From JANXLS01 sp035308565 (GTDB lineage Bacteria; Planctomycetota; SZUA-567; H5-PLA8), in NCBI GenBank assembly GCA_035308565.1, contig DATGGK010000074.1, forward strand, positions 38,159 through 102,158: a stretch of DNA of 64,000 nt, written 5' to 3'. The translations under genes and the position numbers were made by a program. Under the pieces are notes generated by a model, which did not search any database, was not told where the DNA came from, and saw nothing but the letters and a program-made list of their open reading frames with translations. This document shows positions 32,641 to 43,171 of this stretch, in pieces; within the stretch, counting starts at the first letter, position 1, and every line of letters starts with the position of its first letter.

Positions 32641-33700
32641 CCGCTGGCGCCCTCCGCTTGAACAGCGCTGTCAAATCGATCCCTTTAAGCAGACCCTCCG
32701 GCCGGACAAGCACAACGACGATCAACAGCACCGAAAAAAACACTTGCCACAAGTTTCGAATCTCGGTCCAGACCACCCCGCCTTGCGTTGGATCGTAGAA
32801 GACCGGGACGTTGATGGATGGAAGCCATTTTAAGAACACGTTGCCGACGAAATACAGCACAATCGTCGCCGCCGTGGTGCCGCCCATGTCCCCCATTCCT
32901 CCGAGCACCACCATCACCACCAGCATCACGCCTTGATTGAAACTGAAATGACCGATCGAAACGAATGCGTTGAAATTGGCAAACAGAGCCCCCGCCAACC
33001 CGGCGAACGCCGCTCCCGTGACGAACACAAAAACCTTGTAAAAAGTCAGGTTCACGCCCAGCAGTTCCGCCGCGCGTTCATCGTCGCGAATGGCTTGAAT
33101 CGCACGGCCGTGCGACGAACGCATCAGGTTGCGCAGAACCAGCATGGTCAGCGCCGCCCCCGCCCATGCCAGCACGAGGTAAATCGCGTAATTCCAATTC
33201 TTCGTGGTCGCATTGCGAATGACGTTGGGCGGACTGAGGCCCAGGGATTTGCCCAGCGGTTCGGAGTTTTCGACCAGGTTGCGCAAGATTTCACTGAAGG
33301 CCAGCGTGGCGATCGCAAGGTAATCGCCACTGAGCCGCAAACATGGGATCCCAACCAGCAGCCCGAACGCCGCCGCCGCCACGACCGCGATAGGGAAACT
33401 GAGAATAAAGCCCAGCCAGTTCTGGTCCCCGCCAGGGGGAAGATATTTAACCGTCGCCGCCGCCGCATAAGCGCCGATCATCCAAAACCCCTGGTGCCCC
33501 AGCGAGAACAGTCCGCAGCAGCCATTGATCAAATTCAACGACAACGACAGCATCAGCCAGATTGCGGCGATGATCAGATGCTCGCCCCAGAACGCAAACG
33601 CGTGTTCGACATTCCCGCCGCCAATGGCGGTGACGGCCAAAATTCCGCCCACCAGCGCAAAAAGAGATGCGATAAGAATGAGGAACGATTTGAATTTCAT
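32630..33700 (-). CDS. livM: Branched-chain amino-acid ABC transporter permease LivM
   Basis: A 356-residue permease with about nine membrane helices. Family motifs: LNLINGCCGLFSLGHQGFWMIGAYAAA, LRLSGDYLAIATLAFSEI, SSHGRAIQAIRDDERAAELLG (the loop that contacts the ATPases) and a C-terminal VRPEGLLKG. Lies between livH and livG in the operon. Confidence 0.94.
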   Translation of the reverse strand: MKFKSFLILIASLFALVGGILAVTAIGGGNVEHAFAFWGEHLIIAAIWLMLSLSLNLINGCCGLFSLGHQGFWMIGAYAAAATVKYLPPGGDQNWLGFILSFPIAVVAAAAFGLLVGIPCLRLSGDYLAIATLAFSEILRNLVENSEPLGKSLGLSPPNVIRNATTKNWNYAIYLVLAWAGAALTMLVLRNLMRSSHGRAIQAIRDDERAAELLGVNLTFYKVFVFVTGAAFAGLAGALFANFNAFVSIGHFSFNQGVMLVVMVVLGGMGDMGGTTAATIVLYFVGNVFLKWLPSINVPVFYDPTQGGVVWTEIRNLWQVFFSVLLIVVVLVRPEGLLKGIDLTALFKRRAPADGK

Positions 33701-33709
33701 TCAGCACCG

Positions 33710-34837
33710 TTACAGTTTGTCGGAAGAGGGCTTGCCCATCAACCCGCTGGGCTTCACCAACAGCATCAAGATCAAGATTCCGAAAGTGAACGCATCCGCG
33801 TACAGGAAACTGACATACCCGTATACCAGCGCTTCGGCGATGCCCAATGCCAATCCGCCCACCAGCGCCCCGGGGATGCTTCCAATTCCACCGATCACCG
33901 CCGCAACGAACGCTTTCAGCCCAAACATCAATCCCATCAGCGGCGACAGCTTTGAATAGTACATCCCACCGCCGAGTGTCCCGCCGATTCCAGCCACAAA
34001 CGCCCCAATAAAGAACGTTCCCGCGATAACCCGGTCCACGTTTATGCCCATCAATTCCGCCGCTTCGAAATCGTGCGAAACGGCACGCATCGCGCGCCCA
34101 AATCGCGAATGCTGCACCAGCAAATAAAGCAGGAGCGTAATCAGTGCCAGCGCAATCAGAATGATCCCGTCTTTATTCGATACCGTCACCGCCGGATACG
34201 CATAAATCGCCGCGGGTACGCCTTCCCGAGCCGCATTCCGCAAGATCTCGTCCAATTTTTCCACGGACTCCGCGCTGATCGTGTTGCCGCGCTGCGCAAG
34301 ATTTTCGACCAGCGTCAAGCGCCCGCCTTCCAAGGGCACCGAGTAGACCACCGAAATGTCCCGCCTGGCCACTTCGCCGGCCTTTACGTCTCCCGCTACA
34401 AGTTTAAAGCGCGGATAACGCTGCAGCGTCATTGTGTTCGGGAAAGGACGGTCCTTTGCGCCTACCGTCTGCTGGCCGGCGTTTTGCAAAAAAAGGGAGA
34501 CGCCCAGCGCCGCCAGGAGGGCCACGATGCGTCCGGATTTGCGGAGCGGCCGGTACACCAGCCGCTCAACGATCACCGCCAGCACTCCCGTCGCAACGCC
34601 CGCCGCCAAGGTCGCCACCAGCAGGGGGATCAATCCCAACTCGCGTCCGCCGATTTGCGCGCCGAATCCGAGCACGAGCACGTAATAGCCGACAAACGCG
34701 CCGACCATGTAAAACTCGCCGTGCGCGAAGTTGATCAGCTTGATGATCCCATAGACCATCGTGTAGCCGACCGCGATCAAGGCGTAAATGCACCCGACGG
34801 TCAGTCCAATCAGAAGAAAAGTAAAAAAATCAATCAT
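33710..34837 (-). CDS. livH: Branched-chain amino-acid ABC transporter permease LivH, with enlarged periplasmic loop
   Basis: A 375-residue permease; typical LivH has about 300. Conserved pieces: VGCIYALIAVGYTMVYGIIKLINFAHGEFYMVG at the N-terminus (start part only shown), GRAMRAVSHDFEAAELMGINVD coupling loop, and GGIGSIPGALVGGLALG near the end. The excess is one block of roughly 75 residues (about 130-205; DRPFPNTMTLQRYPRFKL to VEKLDEILRNA) between two helices, predicted outside. UrtB-type urea permeases also carry enlargements, so a non-amino-acid substrate should be kept open. Confidence 0.92.
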   Translation of the reverse strand: MIDFFTFLLIGLTVGCIYALIAVGYTMVYGIIKLINFAHGEFYMVGAFVGYYVLVLGFGAQIGGRELGLIPLLVATLAAGVATGVLAVIVERLVYRPLRKSGRIVALLAALGVSLFLQNAGQQTVGAKDRPFPNTMTLQRYPRFKLVAGDVKAGEVARRDISVVYSVPLEGGRLTLVENLAQRGNTISAESVEKLDEILRNAAREGVPAAIYAYPAVTVSNKDGIILIALALITLLLYLLVQHSRFGRAMRAVSHDFEAAELMGINVDRVIAGTFFIGAFVAGIGGTLGGGMYYSKLSPLMGLMFGLKAFVAAVIGGIGSIPGALVGGLALGIAEALVYGYVSFLYADAFTFGILILMLLVKPSGLMGKPSSDKL

Positions 34838-34847
34838 TCAGTGATCG

Positions 34848-35990
34848 TTATTTTGTGTCCGCCGCTTTGATCAGTTCCTTGAAGAGATATTTGTCTTCGC
34901 CCGTTTCGAGAATCAAAACGTCCTTGGTGACTTCCCGATCCGGCCCCATCGTAATCGTCCCGCAAACCCCCTTGAGGTCCTTGATCGTATTGATCGCGTT
35001 CTTGATCGCTTCGGGCTTCAGTTCCTTGGCCCGATTCACAGCGTCCGCCATCGCGTACGCCGCATCGTACGCCAGAGCCGCCATTGCCCCCGGCCGTGTG
35101 CCGAAGCGCGCCTCGAACTTTTTCACAAATCCCACCGTTGTCGCATCGGTACCGTAGGGATTAAAATGATTGCTGAAATAATTTCCCTTAATCGCCGGAC
35201 CCGCCAGCGTGAATAACTGCGGATCGTCCCACCCGTCCGCACCCAGGAATGGAGCTTGGAAGCCAGCTTCACGCGCCTGCCGGATCAGCGGCCCCACTTG
35301 GTTGAAATATCCCGGAACCCACACCACCGGCGGATTGAGCTGCTTCAGCGACGTGATCTGCGTTTTGAAATCCTGCGCGCCTTTCTGGTAGGCCAGTTGT
35401 TCCGTGATCTTGCCGCCTTGCGCTTCAAAGACGCGCTTGAACGATGCACACAATCCTTCCGAATACGGATCGCCATTGCCCACGATCATGACTGCCGAAT
35501 CGGCTTTCAAGGTCGCGCGGGCGAAGTGTGCCATCGCTCCGCCCTGCACGTCATCGTTGAAGCAGATGCGCGACACGTATTCGCTGCGTTTAACAATCGT
35601 TACATTGGTCGCCGCATGTGTCATCAGCGGCACTTTCTCGTCGGTCGCCACATCCGCGGCCGGAATCGTGCGGCTTGATCCAACCGCGCCGATGACGGCA
35701 AGCACGCCATCCTGCGTGACCAGCTTCTTCATCGCATCCTTCGACGCGCCGGGGTCGCTCTTGTCGTCTTCGAAGATAAACTTCAGTTTGATTTTCTGAT
35801 CCGGACGCGCGTTGATTTCATCGCGTGCCAATTCAATGCCTTGCTGACTGTCCTTGCCCCACGACGCTTCGCTTCCAGTCAGCTCCAAATTCGCGCCGAT
35901 CAGCGCCTGATTTGCACCGCCGCTTTCGCCGCAGCCATGCATCATCATGAATCCAAAGACAAGAATCATAAAGCAAGCCAGTCGTTTCAT
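34848..35990 (-). CDS. livK: Periplasmic-binding lipoprotein of the Liv ABC transporter
   Basis: A 380-residue leucine/isoleucine/valine-type binding protein. Start 35990 has GGGAG upstream and gives signal CFMILVFGFMMMHGCG with a lipobox Cys, so it is probably a lipoprotein. Type I binding-fold motifs: GANLELTGSEASWGKDSQQG, VIGAVGSSRTIPAAD, GNGDPYSEGL, YDAAYAMADAVNRA. First gene of the liv operon and divergent from prkA, with which it shares a 311-bp promoter region. Confidence 0.93.
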   Translation of the reverse strand: MKRLACFMILVFGFMMMHGCGESGGANQALIGANLELTGSEASWGKDSQQGIELARDEINARPDQKIKLKFIFEDDKSDPGASKDAMKKLVTQDGVLAVIGAVGSSRTIPAADVATDEKVPLMTHAATNVTIVKRSEYVSRICFNDDVQGGAMAHFARATLKADSAVMIVGNGDPYSEGLCASFKRVFEAQGGKITEQLAYQKGAQDFKTQITSLKQLNPPVVWVPGYFNQVGPLIRQAREAGFQAPFLGADGWDDPQLFTLAGPAIKGNYFSNHFNPYGTDATTVGFVKKFEARFGTRPGAMAALAYDAAYAMADAVNRAKELKPEAIKNAINTIKDLKGVCGTITMGPDREVTKDVLILETGEDKYLFKELIKAADTK

Positions 35991-36151
35991 TTTGAACGTT
36001 CTCCCGTGGGACGATTGAATTGTGTTTGTGCGGATAACTTGCAGCAAAAGCCGTGCGGACGCAAGGCGAAAAAGCGGAACCGAGCCCACGTTTCAGATTT
36101 AGCAAAATACTTGCTCTGAAACCGGTCAGCTGAAGCGTCTTTAAATCAGGA

Positions 36152-36235
36152 AGTGCACTCATTTTATGCACTCCGGCCACCTTTGGCACGCGCTTCGTTA
36201 AAAGATTTTAGGATTTGCAAATCCGCCACGAAGCG
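36152..36235. promoter_or_regulatory. Cluster of palindromes in the livK-prkA divergent region
   Basis: Within the 311-bp region 35991-36301 lie AGTGCA-N9-TGCACT (36152-36172), a perfect 14-bp palindrome GGATTTGCAAATCC (36211-36224), and an 8-bp inverted pair CGCTTCGT/ACGAAGCG (36191-36198, 36228-36235) that encloses it. These look like operators or leader structures for one or both genes. No promoter boxes can be assigned with confidence. Confidence 0.5.
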
Positions 36236-36301
36236 GTAGACGAAAAATAGGAAAAGGTCCGTCGTGCCGCTTCTGCCGTATGAAAACTTAGAGGAATCGC
36301 C

Positions 36302-38344
<2,043 letters not shown>

Positions 38345-38359
38345 AGGGAGAACGCAAGC

Positions 38360-38627
38360 GTGGGTGAAGATTCAAAAGTTATCGCCGCAAAGATTCCGCT
38401 GAGCCTGGAGATCATCCTATATGGGCTGAATCTGCATCCACAAATTGTCAGCCGAAATGAAGTCGAGATCATCGTTTTCATCGCGCCTCAAGACTTTGAA
38501 TTGTTTAAAAAAATGGTGCGCTCAGCCCGACGACCTGTTCGATCTTTCTGATCGTCAAAAGAAGAACGCATACGGGGTGTCGTTTGCGGATGCTCAGAAG
38601 ATAATTCTTGAAGTTTATGGACAATGA
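38360..38627 (+). pseudogene. Small gene split by a frameshift at an A7 tract
   Basis: A GTG at 38360 with GGGAG upstream starts a frame (GEDSKVIAAKIPLSLEIILYG) that reaches FELFKK and then stops at 38551. One base out of frame the sequence continues WCAQPDDLFDLSDRQKKNAYG and ends EVYGQ at 38627. Removing one A from the run of seven at about 38506-38512 joins both into an 88-residue protein. It then overlaps the DUF4058 start (ATGA), as expected for a real operon gene. So this is a frameshifted gene, a slippage-controlled gene, or a sequencing error; family unknown. Confidence 0.6.
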
Positions 38628-39427
38628 CTATGGCCAACCCATTTCCAGGCATGGACCCATTCATCGAAGCCGCCAACATGTGGTCTTCGGTCCACCATCA
38701 TTTGATCTCTGAAATCTGCAGCGCGATTAATTTGGCCTTGCCAGCGAAATACGTCGCTACCGTTGAGGAGCGGTGCTATCCAGCCGACGAAGGACTAGAA
38801 ATGTATCCGGACATCAAAATTCAGAGTGTGTCCGAGGAACAGGCCGTTTACGGCGAAGTGCGCAAACGTGTCGCTGCGATGAGACTGCCAGAGCCTATTG
38901 AAATCGAAGCGGCGACGCGCAAATTTCGCGTGTATTTTTTGCGCGTCGTCTGCGCAAACGATACCTCCAGGGTGGTCGCGGAAATTGAAGTGTTTAGCCC
39001 GGCCAATAAGAAATCCGGGAATGGCCGCACGTCTTACTTGGAAAAGCAGCGGACGCTTCTAAACAGCAACACGCATTTTCTTGAGATTGATTTGCTTCGT
39101 GACGGCCAGCACACAATCGCATGTCCAAAATCCGAACTCCAAAAATACGGCATTTGGGATTACGCAACGTGCCTCCATAAGGGAGACGCTGGCGACAAAT
39201 TCAACGTGTGGCTTGGTACTCTCCGGCACAAGCTTCCGGTAGTCCATATTCCGCTCGAAAAACCCAAGGACGAAGTGTCATTCGACCTTCAAGCCATATT
39301 CAACAAGTGTTACGATGGCTGTGCGATAGCAAAACGAGTGAAATACTCGCGTCCCGCAGTTCCGCCTCTCTCCCCCGAAGACGCCGCTTGGGCCAACGAA
39401 ATCCTGAAGGAGAAAAATCTCCGATGA
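38624..39427 (+). CDS. DUF4058 family protein
   Basis: A 267-residue protein with the DUF4058 opening ANPFPGMDPFIEAANMW and the motif HHHLISEICSAINLALPAKYVA; the central VVAEIEVFSPANKKSGNGR...YLEKQRTLL holds an E-x-E...K pattern like a PD-(D/E)XK nuclease. The family is expanded in planctomycetes, cyanobacteria and Chloroflexi; activity unproven. It overlaps the genes on both sides by four bases, so it is translationally coupled within the prkA run. Confidence 0.9.
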   Translation: MTMANPFPGMDPFIEAANMWSSVHHHLISEICSAINLALPAKYVATVEERCYPADEGLEMYPDIKIQSVSEEQAVYGEVRKRVAAMRLPEPIEIEAATRKFRVYFLRVVCANDTSRVVAEIEVFSPANKKSGNGRTSYLEKQRTLLNSNTHFLEIDLLRDGQHTIACPKSELQKYGIWDYATCLHKGDAGDKFNVWLGTLRHKLPVVHIPLEKPKDEVSFDLQAIFNKCYDGCAIAKRVKYSRPAVPPLSPEDAAWANEILKEKNLR

Positions 39428-40032
39428 CCGGCACTCCCGACTTCGACCCCTTCGCCTTCGGTGAATCCAAGGCGCGCGCCACGCGCACGTGGCTGATCGC
39501 GACCGGCGCGCAGGCGCTGATCACGTCCGCGCTGCTGATCGCGCAGCGTTTCGCGGTGGGCAAACCGTACGAGGATCATGTGCGCATGATCATCTGCCTT
39601 GGGATCGTGGCGACGTGGAGCCTGGCGCTGCGCACCATCCGCGCGCGGCTGCTGGAATTGATCACGTTTTGGCAAAAGGCTTCGATGGGCTTGCTCAAGC
39701 GCGCGTCCGAAAGCGGGTGTCATTTGATTCCGGCGTCGATCAATCGCGAAAGCGAGCTTTATATCAAAGGCTCCATCCGCCGCCTGCGCATCATCGCCGC
39801 TGGACTGACCATTCCGTTTTTTGTGATGCCGATGATCTGCACGTTTATCTCAGTCTTTGTGTTTTTTCAGAAGAGCGGACTGAGCGCCGAAAACTGGTTC
39901 TCGTGCGCGTGTTTCATGCTCTTTGCAGCCGTCATCGTCGCGGGATATTTTCATTGGGCGATTGTGCCGTTGCCTGTGCCCGTCCGCGTGCATCCCAGCA
40001 CGCGATCAATTTGGAGGCGCCGGCGCAAATAA
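39424..40032 (+). CDS. Membrane protein of unknown function
   Basis: A 202-residue protein starting at the ATGA overlap with DUF4058. Four likely membrane helices: TWLIATGAQALITSALLIA, MIICLGIVATWSLAL, IIAAGLTIPFFVMPMICTF and CFMLFAAVIVAGYFHWAIV. A charged loop of about 70 residues lies between the second and third. It ends in a basic tail (RSIWRRRRK). No family recognised. Precedes the DUF444 gene by 113 bases. Confidence 0.72.
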   Translation: MTGTPDFDPFAFGESKARATRTWLIATGAQALITSALLIAQRFAVGKPYEDHVRMIICLGIVATWSLALRTIRARLLELITFWQKASMGLLKRASESGCHLIPASINRESELYIKGSIRRLRIIAAGLTIPFFVMPMICTFISVFVFFQKSGLSAENWFSCACFMLFAAVIVAGYFHWAIVPLPVPVRVHPSTRSIWRRRRK

Positions 40033-40145
40033 TCTCGGCGGCCTCCGTGTTCTCTGTGGCAGCAGTGAATTTTATCGAATTTCGCGTATACTATGAATGC
40101 TGGACAGTCGATTTTAAACGAAGAACGAACCCCAGAACGATCACC

Positions 40146-41273
40146 ATGAATCCCAACGACCCCGTCTACGAATCCACCAACAAGATCGAACGCGACCATT
40201 CGCGCTTCCGCCAGATCGTGCGCGGCAAGATCAAGAAAGACCTGCGCAAGTACATGACGCAGGGCGAACTGATCGGCAAGAAGGGCAAGGACGTCGTCTC
40301 GATTCCGCTCCCCGAAATCGATCTCCCGCATTTTCGCTTTGGCAAGAATCAGGGCGGCGTCGGCAGCGGCGACGGCGAACCCGGCGATCCCGTCGGCGGC
40401 CAGCCGCAGGAAGGCGACGGCACGGGCGAGGCCGGGGACCAGCCCGGCGAGCACATCCTCGAAGTCGATTTGACGATGGAGGAACTCGCCAAAATTCTCG
40501 GCGAAGAATTGGAATTGCCCAACATCCAGCCCAAAGGCCAGCGCACGATCATGGCCGAGAAGGAGCGCTACAGTTCGATCCGCCGGCAAGGCCCCGAATC
40601 GCTCAAGCATTTCAAGCGCACGTTCGTCCGCGCGCTGCGCCGGCAGATTGCGATGGGCGACTACAATCCGGACAACCCGATCATCATTCCGATCAAGGCC
40701 GACAAAGTCTACAAGAGCTGGCAGATCACGCACGTGCCCGAATCGAACGCCGTGATCTTCTACATGATGGACGTCTCCGGCTCGATGGGCGACGAACAGA
40801 AGGAACTCGTGCGCACGACCGCCTTCTGGATCGACACTTGGCTGCGCAGCCAGTACAAAACAATGGAGAGCCGCTACATCACGCACGATGCCGCCGCACG
40901 CGAGGTCGATCAGGAAACGTTCTACAAAACGCGCGAATCCGGCGGCACGGCGATTTCGACCGCGTACCGGCTCTGCGCCGACATCATCACCGAAAATTAT
41001 TCGCCGCAGGATTGGAACATCTACACGTTCCATTTCAGCGACGGCGACAACCTGCTCAGCGACAACGAAGTCTGTTTCCGCATCTTGAAAGACGAAGTGC
41101 TGCCGAAGGTGAATCTCTTCTGCTATGGCCAGGTGCGCAGCCTGTACGGCTCCGGCGAATTCAAACGCAAGCTCGACGACGCGCTGGATGGGGAGAATTT
41201 GATCACGGCGGACATCAAGAATAAGGAGGAGATTTACGACGCGATCAAGATTTTTTTGGGGAAGGGGAAGTGA
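40146..41273 (+). CDS. yeaH: DUF444 (YeaH/YhbH) von Willebrand-type protein
   Basis: A 375-residue partner of PrkA. The start at 40146 gives MNPNDPVYESTNKIERDHSR, typical for the family; upstream sequence in the same frame is the shadow of the membrane gene. N-terminal basic region (RFRQIVRGKIKKDLRKYMTQG), a Gly/Asp-rich linker (80-120), and a VWA-like domain with the metal-binding DVSGSMG at residue 209, then HFSDGDNL. Works with PrkA and SpoVR in stress adaptation in proteobacteria (established); mechanism unknown. Confidence 0.94.
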   Translation: MNPNDPVYESTNKIERDHSRFRQIVRGKIKKDLRKYMTQGELIGKKGKDVVSIPLPEIDLPHFRFGKNQGGVGSGDGEPGDPVGGQPQEGDGTGEAGDQPGEHILEVDLTMEELAKILGEELELPNIQPKGQRTIMAEKERYSSIRRQGPESLKHFKRTFVRALRRQIAMGDYNPDNPIIIPIKADKVYKSWQITHVPESNAVIFYMMDVSGSMGDEQKELVRTTAFWIDTWLRSQYKTMESRYITHDAAAREVDQETFYKTRESGGTAISTAYRLCADIITENYSPQDWNIYTFHFSDGDNLLSDNEVCFRILKDEVLPKVNLFCYGQVRSLYGSGEFKRKLDDALDGENLITADIKNKEEIYDAIKIFLGKGK

Positions 41274-41279
41274 GGAATC

Positions 41280-41432
41280 ATGAATTTCCTCCTCGCAATA
41301 GTATCGCTTATCGCTCGAAAAGACGAACCCACGACCACGAGGGTTCGCTGGTCTGATGTCGTGATTTTTTGCGTGTTATGCGCGGTCGCCTTTGCACTGT
41401 GCGCAATCTACATCAAGATCAATGGAATGTGA
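41280..41432 (+). CDS. Small membrane protein (50 residues)
   Basis: ATG seven bases after the DUF444 stop. The peptide has a polar N-terminal half (IARKDEPTTTRVRWSD) and one membrane helix (VVIFCVLCAVAFALCAIYI). GGAAG-type sequence precedes it. Positioned like a real operon member; no family known. Confidence 0.5.
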   Translation: MNFLLAIVSLIARKDEPTTTRVRWSDVVIFCVLCAVAFALCAIYIKINGM

Positions 41433-41470
41433 TTTTGTCATCTTGTTGAGACCAAGAAGGAACGCGACAG

Positions 41471-41659
41471 ATGAGCATTTTGGCCGATCTCACAATACAT
41501 GCGGCGCTTCAGGTCATCGGCCATTCGTCGGTTGACAAACGCGGCGAACTCACGCCTGCGGCCAGAATCTTCGTAGGGCTTTTCGTCACGCTTTTCATCG
41601 TGCTGCCGTGGGTGGTTGTCATTGGGTTGTTCCTCGATGTTTTGATAACCGGGCATTAG
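41471..41659 (+). CDS. Small membrane protein (62 residues)
   Basis: Polar N-terminal half (HAALQVIGHSSVDKRGEL) and one strong membrane helix (IFVGLFVTLFIVLPWVVVIG). An AAGGA ribosome site lies nine bases before the ATG, which supports translation. It follows the 50-residue protein and precedes Uma2 by 14 bases. Confidence 0.6.
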   Translation: MSILADLTIHAALQVIGHSSVDKRGELTPAARIFVGLFVTLFIVLPWVVVIGLFLDVLITGH

Positions 41660-41673
41660 TTGAAAGATTTTGC

Positions 41674-42387
41674 ATGACCAAAACAACAGTTCAGGAAGCT
41701 CCCGCGCCGTACGGCAAAGCCGTAACGGAATTCTGCACACTAGACGATCAGCGCGTGGTTCTTCACGGCGTGAGTTGGAGCACGTACAAAGCGCTCTTGA
41801 ACGACCTCGGCGATTCGCGCGCGTGCCGGCTGGCGTTCGATTCGGGAGACTTGGAGATCATGTCGCCGCATTTCAAACACGGCCGCTCTGAATTTACGCT
41901 TGGGCAAATGGTTGTTGTGCTGGTCGAGGAATTCGGACTGGATTGTGTTCCCGGCGCTTCTTTGACGTGCGAACGAGAAGATATTGAGAAGGCGATCGAA
42001 CCCGACGGTTGCTTCTACATTCAACACGCGAACGATGTGGCCGACTGCGAAAAAATCGATCTCGCGATTCATCCGCCGCCCGACTTGATGATCGAAGTGG
42101 ACATTAGCACGAATTCGTCCCGCAAGCTCGCAATCTGCGCCGCGCTCGGAGTTCCCGAACACTGGCTCTACAACGGCTCGGCGCTCGAAATCCGGCTTTT
42201 GAAAAGCGGGCGTTATATAGTGTCGGAAGAGAGCGCCGTCTTTCCCGGAATTCCGCTGTCGAAGATCATCGCTGAGTTTCTGAAGCCGCGCCGCAGGCTG
42301 CTTTTGGCAAACTCACATGATTTTAGGCTGCGTATTCGCGAGGAAATGCGAGCGCTGAGCGCTGGCAAAAAGAAACGCCGAATTTGA
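41674..42387 (+). CDS. Uma2 family protein, long type, copy 1
   Basis: A 237-residue Uma2/DUF820 protein. Opening TTVQEAPAPYG and core RVVLHGVSWSTYKALLNDLG, SGDLEIMSPHFKHG, CFYIQHAND and PPPDLMIEVDISTNSSRKLAICAALGVPEHWLYN. The D and E of PDLMIEVD and the K of SSRKLAI are the putative nuclease residues. It is a close paralogue of the protein at 43168, sharing order and motifs, so the two are a duplication around the Moco gene. Basic tail. Confidence 0.9.
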   Translation: MTKTTVQEAPAPYGKAVTEFCTLDDQRVVLHGVSWSTYKALLNDLGDSRACRLAFDSGDLEIMSPHFKHGRSEFTLGQMVVVLVEEFGLDCVPGASLTCEREDIEKAIEPDGCFYIQHANDVADCEKIDLAIHPPPDLMIEVDISTNSSRKLAICAALGVPEHWLYNGSALEIRLLKSGRYIVSEESAVFPGIPLSKIIAEFLKPRRRLLLANSHDFRLRIREEMRALSAGKKKRRI

Positions 42388-42408
42388 TCGTGAATCGAGA
42401 TTACTCCG

Positions 42409-42531
42409 ATGCCCGACGATAACCCCAAACAAAATCAGCGCCTCGTCAATCGCGTCTGGATCGTCTGCGATTGGACGAAGGCCGCCATTCGCTTAATCGT
42501 CTCTCTACTGGAAGCATGGCTCTATGTCTGA
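42409..42531 (+). CDS. Small ORF (40 residues) overlapping the Moco enzyme gene
   Basis: Encodes MPDDNPKQNQRLVNRVWIVC then an amphipathic helix (DWTKAAIRLIVSLLEAWLYV). It overlaps the next gene by eight bases, the same style of coupling as other members of this run. No family known; could be a translated leader. Confidence 0.45.
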   Translation: MPDDNPKQNQRLVNRVWIVCDWTKAAIRLIVSLLEAWLYV

Positions 42532-43171
42532 CCCCAATGCCAACAAAGAAAAATGGGCCGCGAAAAATCAAGGCCGCACGCTGCATCCCGACGAAGTCGC
42601 GCGAGCGCAAGATGGACGCCCGCGCCTACCGCCGGGCCAGCATATCCCGCGCGGATGGCCGCGGCTGGATTTGGGATTCATTCCATCGATTAAGCTTGAG
42701 CGCTGGAAGCTCACCGTCTCCGGCCTCGTCGAAAAACCGCAGTCGTTCACGTGGGAACAATTCAACGCGCTGCCGCAGGCCGAACAGACCTGCGATTTCC
42801 ATTGCGTCACGACATGGAGCACCTTCGACAATAAAGTCAAAGGCGTGAAGTTCAGCGAATTCGCACAGTTGGTCGGCGTGAAGCCCGAAGCGAACTTCGT
42901 TTATTTCACCAGCTACGACGGCTATTCGACGAACCTCGATCTGCCCTGCTGCATGGACGACGACGTGCTGATTATGCACGCGTGGAACGGCGAACCGCTT
43001 AACGCCGAGCACGGCGGCCCCGTGCGCATGCTGATTCCCAAACGTTATCTGTGGAAGAGCGCGAAATGGGTGCAGGAAATCCGTTTCACAAAGGAGGACA
43101 AACTCGGATACTGGGAAGTGCGCGGCTACCACAACCGCGCGGACCCGTGGCTGGAGGAACGGTTTGCATGA
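42524..43171 (+). CDS. Sulfite-oxidase-like molybdopterin oxidoreductase
   Basis: A 215-residue member of the short, soluble sulfite-oxidase-like family (COG2041). The Moco-binding cysteine is in TCDFHCVTTWS; other motifs are SGLVEKPQSFTWEQF, YDGYSTNLDL, AWNGEPLNAEHGGPVRMLIP and YLWKSAKWVQEIRF. There is no Tat signal, so it is probably cytoplasmic, in contrast to MsrP/YedY. It lies between two Uma2 paralogues with four-base and eight-base overlaps. Substrate unknown. Depends on moaD/moaE products encoded at 14-16 kb. Confidence 0.93.
   Translation: MSDPNANKEKWAAKNQGRTLHPDEVARAQDGRPRLPPGQHIPRGWPRLDLGFIPSIKLERWKLTVSGLVEKPQSFTWEQFNALPQAEQTCDFHCVTTWSTFDNKVKGVKFSEFAQLVGVKPEANFVYFTSYDGYSTNLDLPCCMDDDVLIMHAWNGEPLNAEHGGPVRMLIPKRYLWKSAKWVQEIRFTKEDKLGYWEVRGYHNRADPWLEERFA

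Noticed and set aside
38500..38520. Programmed -1 frameshift at the A7 tract
   Set aside because: The second frame is reached by dropping one base, which is +1 relative to ribosome movement, and no downstream stimulatory structure is evident; slippage or an indel is the simpler reading.
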